Origin: a virus
Strand: one strand, 5' to 3'
IMG/VR virus record: IMGVR_UViG_3300035670_001116
Span: 1-26,232 of that record
Length of the DNA: 26,232 nt
Below are positions 22,424-26,232 of the stretch, piece by piece. Within the stretch, counting starts at the first letter, position 1, and each line of letters begins with the position of its first letter. A program made the translations under genes and the position numbers. Below the pieces are notes generated by a model that was given only the letters and a program-made list of their open reading frames with translations, searched no databases and was not told the origin of the DNA.

Positions 22424-22630
22424 ATGACCAAGAACAAGCTCGAAAATCCGATAACCTTGAGGGTGCCCCTGCCCTTGCGCCGCGTGCTCGAAGACCACCT
22501 TGCCGAACACGATCTGGTGCGCAGCCGCTTTGTGCGCGCTGCCATCACGGAGAAGCTGATGCGCGAGCGCAGCGCTCTACGCCGCAAGTCTGAGCCTCCC
22601 AGCCCGTTCCCAACAGAAAAAGGCCCGTGA
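22424..22630 (+). CDS. Ribbon-helix-helix (Arc/CopG-like) DNA-binding protein
   Basis: This is the only complete plus-strand gene in the window. From the ATG at 22424 (GGAG six bases upstream) it encodes 68 residues: a likely beta strand (ENPITLRVPLP), helix A (LRRVLEDHLAEHDL), helix B (RSRFVRAAITEKLMRER) and a basic, proline-rich tail. This is the ribbon-helix-helix layout of small phage and plasmid repressors, which bind DNA as dimers through the strand. An upstream ATG at 22388 would add 12 residues but has no ribosome site and would overlap the promoter elements. The stop lies in the loop of the terminator at 22618-22639. Its place between two minus-strand late segments, next to an inverted repeat, suggests control of its own gene and of the tail genes; that is inference. 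Confidence 0.75.
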   Translation: MTKNKLENPITLRVPLPLRRVLEDHLAEHDLVRSRFVRAAITEKLMRERSALRRKSEPPSPFPTEKGP

Positions 22631-22639
22631 GGGCCTTTT
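22618..22639. terminator. Bidirectional terminator closing the head genes and the plus-strand gene
   Basis: AAAAGGCCC pairs with GGGCCTTTT across a GTGA loop, with T-runs on both sides (CCTTTT on plus, TTTTTC on minus). The plus-strand gene's TGA lies in the loop and the last head gene stops 19 bases away at 22658, so one element serves both convergent transcripts. Confidence 0.88.
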
Positions 22640-22657
22640 CCTTTTCTCGTCCGGCTG

Positions 22658-22975
22658 TCAGGCCTTCTTGACTTCGATCTTGCCAGCCTTCAGCTGGGCA
22701 TCCAGCCATGCCGAAGGTACTGCCTCGGTCCACGAACCGCCGGGGTAGGCCTTCAGGGTCAGCACGTCCAGCATGCCGTTTGCGCTGTTGGGGCGCACCA
22801 GATCGCCAGCGGCAATGTCCTTGCCGGGTACTGGTTCCGCATCCGGTGAACGCAGGCCGGAAATCGAAGCCGCCACGTCGTTCTTGGAAGGTGCTGGCGC
22901 AGCTTGCGCTGGATTTTGTGTCTCAGCGGCCTTACCTTGGTCGGCAACCTTGCCGGTATCTTTTTCGTTGCTCAT
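22658..22975 (-). CDS. Small protein of unknown function after the major capsid gene
   Basis: The 105-residue protein has a charged, disordered N-terminus rich in Lys, Ala, Gln and Pro (residues 1-35) and a compact C-terminal half (GDLVRPNSANGMLDVLTLKA, then a GGSWTEAVPSAWLDAQLKAG helix). No family is recognised. AGGAG lies six bases before the ATG, and it follows the capsid gene by about 50 bases containing a hairpin, so it belongs to the head segment. A head-surface, neck or scaffolding accessory role would fit the place, but the sequence does not show it. Confidence 0.65.
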   Translation of the reverse strand: MSNEKDTGKVADQGKAAETQNPAQAAPAPSKNDVAASISGLRSPDAEPVPGKDIAAGDLVRPNSANGMLDVLTLKAYPGGSWTEAVPSAWLDAQLKAGKIEVKKA

Positions 22976-22991
22976 GCTGTGCTCCTAAGTT

Positions 22992-23010
22992 GGGGACCTC
23001 CCAGGTCCCC
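22992..23010 (-). other. Hairpin after the major capsid gene
   Basis: GGGGACCT and AGGTCCCC form a perfect eight-pair stem with a three-base loop between the capsid stop (23027) and the next ribosome site. There is no T-run, so full termination is unlikely; a stabilising 3' structure for the capsid message or weak attenuation is more likely. Confidence 0.6.
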
Positions 23011-23026
23011 ATTTCCAATTGACGGA

Positions 23027-24202
23027 TTATGCCAGAACCAGGATGTCCCAGGCGTCGGGCATGAAGCGCTCGACCATGGAGCCGGTGTCGAAGCGCATCT
23101 TGGTGCCACGACGAATCAGGTCTTCCTCGGTGGCCTTGTAGTCCACAGCGGTCGAAGTGATGTAGTTGTAGCCAAAGCGCTTGTCGAAAGCCACGATGGT
23201 GTTGGCGGGCCACTCGGGGTCCTGGGTGATGATCACGTCCACCTTGTCAGGCCAACGTGGGTTGATCACGCTGTCCAGGGTGTCGATGCGGTTGGAGCTG
23301 ACCTTCTCGTTGTCCACCGTGGGGCGGTTCAGACGATTCTCGATAGCCAGCGCACCGTCCAGGTCAGTGACCACGGTAGTGATCGTGCGGCGCAGGTTGT
23401 TGCGCCACAGGAACTTAATCCAGGCCGCTTGGGTCAACTTGCCGCCAGTCGCTGCGGGGTCCAGCGAAGACGCTTGCACGGAGCCACCGGGGATGACCGA
23501 GGCCAGAGCAGGCATGTTGAAGTCGGGGTCGCCGTTCAACAGGGTCATGATCTGGTACATCGAGCGGTGTGCCGCCGACTCTTCAGCTTGACGCTTCAGC
23601 GACAGCGCAATCACGTCGATGGTGATGTTGCGGGTCACTTGGTCGGAGAACTCGATACCGATGGCCTCGCCCATGATCGCGTTCTTCTTCATGCTGGTGG
23701 TCAGGGTCAGCATGCGAGCGGGTTCCGACAGCTGGGCCACAGGTTGTGGCTTGGAGTTGGCGGGCCGCTTGAAGTTCAGGATGGGCGTTTCCCAGGTGGT
23801 GGTAGTCAGGCTGCGGTTCAGCGCTGCATTCACCTGCAGCATACGACCGTAACCAGTCAGGTCATCACGCAGGTGGTTCTCGATGGCCTGGAACAGGATG
23901 GCCTGAGTGACCAGACGACCAGTCACGGAGCCGTCACCGCCCACGGAGGCAGCTTGAGCACCTTCGGGACCACGATAGCCCTTGCCGGACATCGCGTCTT
24001 CGATGGTAGTACCAGGGGTGATGCCCATCTGGAAGGCAATCTGGTTCAGCGCGGACGCTTCACCGGCAGGAATCGGGGCAGTCAGGCTGCGCTCGATGTG
24101 CTGCGCGACAGTGGGCGAGCCTTGTTCGCGCATGGCGGCGAAGGTGCCCTGGTCGATGTTCACGGTCTGGAGACCAGCCGTGGTGATCACGTTGAATTTC
24201 AT
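23027..24202 (-). CDS. Major capsid protein (HK97 fold)
   Basis: The 391-residue protein has the features of HK97-fold capsid proteins: an N-terminal arm (MKFNVITTAGLQTVNIDQGT), a segment rich in small residues (GGDGSVTGRLVTQAILFQAI), a long central helix area, and a C-terminal domain with TIVAFDKRFGYNYITSTAVD and MVERFMPDAWDILVL. It follows protease, scaffold-like and decoration-like genes, the usual order. GGGAG lies seven bases before the ATG. Many copies build the icosahedral shell. I see no clear protease cleavage site; a short N-terminal arm and a separate scaffold gene suggest little or no delta domain. Confidence 0.92.
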   Translation of the reverse strand: MKFNVITTAGLQTVNIDQGTFAAMREQGSPTVAQHIERSLTAPIPAGEASALNQIAFQMGITPGTTIEDAMSGKGYRGPEGAQAASVGGDGSVTGRLVTQAILFQAIENHLRDDLTGYGRMLQVNAALNRSLTTTTWETPILNFKRPANSKPQPVAQLSEPARMLTLTTSMKKNAIMGEAIGIEFSDQVTRNITIDVIALSLKRQAEESAAHRSMYQIMTLLNGDPDFNMPALASVIPGGSVQASSLDPAATGGKLTQAAWIKFLWRNNLRRTITTVVTDLDGALAIENRLNRPTVDNEKVSSNRIDTLDSVINPRWPDKVDVIITQDPEWPANTIVAFDKRFGYNYITSTAVDYKATEEDLIRRGTKMRFDTGSMVERFMPDAWDILVLA

Positions 24203-24220
24203 CTCGGTTCTCCCTCGAAA

Positions 24221-24697
24221 TTACAGGAATTCGGCAACGCAGACAGTTCCGGCGGCACCCGTGCCGACAGGACCCAGGTCCACGATACGCATCAGGAAAG
24301 GCGCGACTTCAGTGCCAGCACCCTTTTGCACGGGAGTGCAAGGGACTTCACCTTCGCCGATGGAGGCGATGGGAGTGCCCAAGGCAGGCTGTGCAGCAGC
24401 GACAACGATGTCACCAGCGGCCAGGGCGGCGGTGGACACCACCTCGACGTAGCCGGAGCAGACGATACCGCCCACCGACAGACCACCACGGGTAGCGCCG
24501 GTCAGCTCGTACTCGCTGGAAGTCACGATGCCTTCGATCTTGTCACCGGCAGCGCACAGGTCGTACTGGCCGGGGCCGATCAGCTTCACGGCCTTGCCGA
24601 TGTCGGCGGCCTTGAACAGGCGAGAGGTAGTGCCCAGGTTCACAGTGCGGATTTTCTCCTTGTGAATCGTGGGGACCAGTTGCAGACGTGCGGGCAT
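24221..24697 (-). CDS. Head decoration-like protein
   Basis: The 158-residue protein is made of short beta strands with many small residues (AADIGKAVKLIGPGQYDLCA, GLSVGGIVCSGYVEVVS, LAAGDIVVAAAQPALG, GTGAAGTVCVAEFL). This is the barrel-like, glycine- and alanine-rich composition of capsid decoration proteins of the lambda D/DUF2190 kind, which stabilise the expanded shell. It stands between scaffold-like and capsid genes, with AAGGAG six bases before the ATG. Five cysteines are present, which is many for this size. The assignment is from composition and place; a capsid accessory of another fold is possible. Confidence 0.75.
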   Translation of the reverse strand: MPARLQLVPTIHKEKIRTVNLGTTSRLFKAADIGKAVKLIGPGQYDLCAAGDKIEGIVTSSEYELTGATRGGLSVGGIVCSGYVEVVSTAALAAGDIVVAAAQPALGTPIASIGEGEVPCTPVQKGAGTEVAPFLMRIVDLGPVGTGAAGTVCVAEFL

Positions 24698-24707
24698 GTC
24701 TTTCTCC

Positions 24708-25265
24708 TTAGAAGTTCAGATTGCGTGCCAGCTGCAGGCTTGCCACGGTTTGGGCTTCCTGGGCGTTGGCGTTGTTTTCGGTATTCCCGGCAGCCTTGCT
24801 TTGACGGCCTGCAGGGAAAGCCTTGCTGAAGTCACTCTTCAGAGAAGCGTGCATTTCAACCAGTGCGGCGGCACTCATTTTCGAGGCATCGACGGGCTTG
24901 GACAGCGCCACACCCATCTTTTCCACGTAGGGAGTCAGCGCTGCGGCCAGCGCCTGCATCGAAGCTTCGGCACTTGCCAGAGCAGCCTTCGCTGTTTCCA
25001 GCTCGACGTTCTTGGCTTCCAGCTGCGCAGCCTTGGCCTGGACTTCGGCGGTGCCAGCTTCCAGCTTGGTATTCATTTCGACGATCTGCGCCTTCAGGCC
25101 CTCGACGGTGACTTCGCCTTCGTCGGTTTTCGCGGCGGCAGCTGCGGCTGCGGCAGCGGCTGCTGCGGCGGCGGCATCCGGCGCTGCATCCTGGGGCGTA
25201 GCCATGGCGAGAACTTCCTCCATGGGTACTCCGTCTTTCAGGGCTTGCAATTGCTCGGGTGTCAT
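24708..25265 (-). CDS. Scaffold-like coiled-coil protein with a polyalanine run
   Basis: The 185-residue protein has a short helical start (TPEQLQALKDGVPMEEVLAM), a linker with 15 alanines in a row, then a coiled coil of about 60 residues (VEGLKAQIVEMNTKLEAGTA and on) and a C-terminal helix with a polar, flexible end. A highly helical protein between prohead protease and capsid genes is the mark of a scaffold that guides shell assembly and is removed later. GGAG lies six bases before the ATG. It is separate from the protease gene, unlike the nested C/Nu3 of lambda. Base use in the alanine run is mixed, so it is not a recent slippage product. Confidence 0.72.
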   Translation of the reverse strand: MTPEQLQALKDGVPMEEVLAMATPQDAAPDAAAAAAAAAAAAAAAKTDEGEVTVEGLKAQIVEMNTKLEAGTAEVQAKAAQLEAKNVELETAKAALASAEASMQALAAALTPYVEKMGVALSKPVDASKMSAAALVEMHASLKSDFSKAFPAGRQSKAAGNTENNANAQEAQTVASLQLARNLNF

Positions 25266-25285
25266 AGGTAACTCCGTTTCTACTT

Positions 25286-25314
25286 GGGCGGATTATGTGG
25301 CAAACATTCCGCCC
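25286..25314. other. Long hairpin between protease and scaffold genes
   Basis: GGGCGGA pairs with TCCGCCC, and inside it ATGT pairs with ACAT, giving eleven pairs with a two-base bulge and a five-base loop. It fills most of the gap between the protease stop (25331) and the scaffold ribosome site. No T-run follows, so it is more likely a processing or translation-control element than a terminator. Confidence 0.6.
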
Positions 25315-25330
25315 CAGCAAGGTTCGCAGG

Positions 25331-26185
25331 TTACATTGCCTGCAAGTTGGTAGTCGAAGACCTCTGCGAGGCCAGCTCATTCGCCTTGGCAAGTGCCACA
25401 CCCAGGCCTCCGAGCTGGTCGATCAGTCCACCGGCCAAGGCTCGGGCACCCAGCACCGACTGCCCATCACCGAAATCGGCGCGCAGCTGGTTCACGTCCA
25501 TTCCACGGTAGCGGGCAATGCTGTCGTAGAAAATGGCTGTCATGTCCATGACTTGCTGCTGAAAGTATTTGGCCGCGTCTTCGCTCAACTCTTCCTGGGC
25601 GTTGCCAGCCATCTTCAGCTTGCCGCTCTTGAAGGTGTAGAACTTGATACCTTCCTTGGCGTAAGCGTCCACCAGATTCACGAGCTGGATGATGCTGCCC
25701 AGCGATGCAAGGATGCTGGTGTTGTCCGCCACGATGTAATCGCTCGCCGACGCTAGCCAGTATCCAGCACTCGCTGCCGTGGCGGCATAACCCACCACAG
25801 GCTTGAGCTTGGATACCTCGCGCAGCATCCTCGCTGTGCCTTCCACACCATTGACGTGACCACCATTCGTGTCGTAGTACGCCACCACAGCCTTGACTTC
25901 AGGCTTTGCCACGACTTCGGCCAAGGCACCCTTGATGTCCTCGTAGCCCACGTAGCCGAATGCGCGCTTCCAGCCAGCTTGACCGGCCACCAAGTTGCCA
26001 GCGATTTTCACGATGGCTACGCCGCCACTCATTTGAGCCATCGCAGGAATGCCCCAGTAGCGGTCATCCTCGAAAGCCGACACGGCCTGTGCAGGCGCTG
26101 CAGCAATGCGCTCCAGTGGTGGAGGCTTCATCGACAAGAGTACGTGGCGCTGTGCAGCGCATTCATCTCCGCACCAAATTTCCAT
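25331..26185 (-). CDS. Prohead protease, S49/SppA-type (lambda C-like)
   Basis: From the ATG at 26185 the protein has 284 residues. The start is chosen because AGGGAG lies six bases upstream and the preceding gene stops just before it; an ATG at 26215 would lie inside that gene. The core has the signature of S49 serine peptidases: an oxyanion-type TNGGHVNG (Gly108-Gly109), the likely nucleophile Ser139 in AATAASAGYWLAS and the likely base Lys191 in KSGKLKMAGN. It should cut scaffold and perhaps capsid or portal proteins during head maturation. The N-terminus carries CGDECAAQRH, a Cys-x3-Cys pair not needed for the protease fold. The 65-base gap after it holds a hairpin. Confidence 0.88.
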   Translation of the reverse strand: MEIWCGDECAAQRHVLLSMKPPPLERIAAAPAQAVSAFEDDRYWGIPAMAQMSGGVAIVKIAGNLVAGQAGWKRAFGYVGYEDIKGALAEVVAKPEVKAVVAYYDTNGGHVNGVEGTARMLREVSKLKPVVGYAATAASAGYWLASASDYIVADNTSILASLGSIIQLVNLVDAYAKEGIKFYTFKSGKLKMAGNAQEELSEDAAKYFQQQVMDMTAIFYDSIARYRGMDVNQLRADFGDGQSVLGARALAGGLIDQLGGLGVALAKANELASQRSSTTNLQAM

Positions 26186-26186
26186 T

Positions 26187-26231
26187 TCATTCTCCCTTAG
26201 CGCCAGTAGGCGCATCAGACTTCAAATTGTC
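26187..26231 (-). CDS. C-terminal end of the upstream gene, probably portal (partial)
   Basis: This is the only open minus-strand frame at the right edge. It encodes DNLKSDAPTGAKGE and then TGA (26189-26187), and its stop is followed after one base by the protease ATG. Tight packing upstream of a lambda C-like protease points to the portal gene, whose C-terminal end is often polar and disordered. With 14 residues, identity is inferred from order only. Confidence 0.5.
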   Translation of the reverse strand, partial: DNLKSDAPTGAKGE

Positions 26232-26232
26232 C

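Noticed and set aside
22904-24829. 641-codon plus-strand open frame opposite capsid and decoration genes
   Set aside because: It runs across three minus-strand genes and their ribosome sites and has His- and Gly-rich shadow composition, so it is not a gene.
1-26232. tRNA genes, integration sites, packaging (cos) site
   Set aside because: I looked for cloverleaf patterns and paired repeats and found none that I could support.

Overview
This window is the late, structural half of a tailed double-stranded DNA phage (or prophage) with a lambda-type, long non-contractile tail, that is, a siphovirus. Almost everything is on the minus strand and reads from right to left: head assembly, head-tail connection, tail tube, tail chaperones, tape measure, tail tip, then lysis. 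A Gram-negative host follows from the i-spanin/o-spanin pair, whose o-spanin carries a lipobox, and from the periplasm-type tail tip set M-L-K-I-J. The endolysin type and the base composition (37 of 60 bases are G or C in one sampled stretch of the capsid gene) would fit a proteobacterium, perhaps a betaproteobacterium, but the genus cannot be told from this sequence.

Layout, in order of transcription. The end of a probable portal gene (26231-26187) is followed by an S49-type prohead protease (26185-25331), a coiled-coil scaffold-like protein (25265-24708), a head decoration-like protein (24697-24221), the major capsid protein (24202-23027) and a small unknown protein (22975-22658). A bidirectional terminator (22618-22639) closes this head segment. 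A single plus-strand gene for a ribbon-helix-helix protein (22424-22630) lies here. Between it and the next minus-strand gene is an 84-base region with a good minus-strand promoter, a weaker plus-strand promoter and a perfect inverted repeat between them. Next come four connector or completion genes (22339-20025) and the tail tube (19957-18740), then a terminator. The tail chaperone gene (18629-18201) has an A AAA AAC slippery site at its end, so a -1 frameshift gives the long G-T type chaperone ending at 17794. A further terminator precedes the 1602-residue tape measure gene (17749-12941), which carries about eight 25-residue repeats. Genes like lambda M, L, K, I and J follow with ATGA or one-base overlaps. 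The J-like protein has 2558 residues, because a long array of 10-residue repeats and inserted sandwich-like domains has been added to it. A DUF4376 protein and a small unknown protein close this segment at another terminator. The lysis cassette (1857-112) holds two holin-like membrane proteins, an endolysin, Rz and Rz1, and ends at a palindromic terminator shared with a plus-strand gene that enters from the left edge.

The genes work together as one assembly line: capsid maturation, neck completion, tube polymerisation on a tape-measure/chaperone complex, tip assembly, and finally three-step lysis (inner membrane, wall, outer membrane). The late genes appear to be divided by internal terminators into separately dosed segments. 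The plus-strand ribbon-helix-helix gene is placed so that it could control the connector/tail segment and itself. No stretch of 300 bases lacks a gene. No tRNA, CRISPR array, insertion sequence, reverse transcriptase or integration site was seen.
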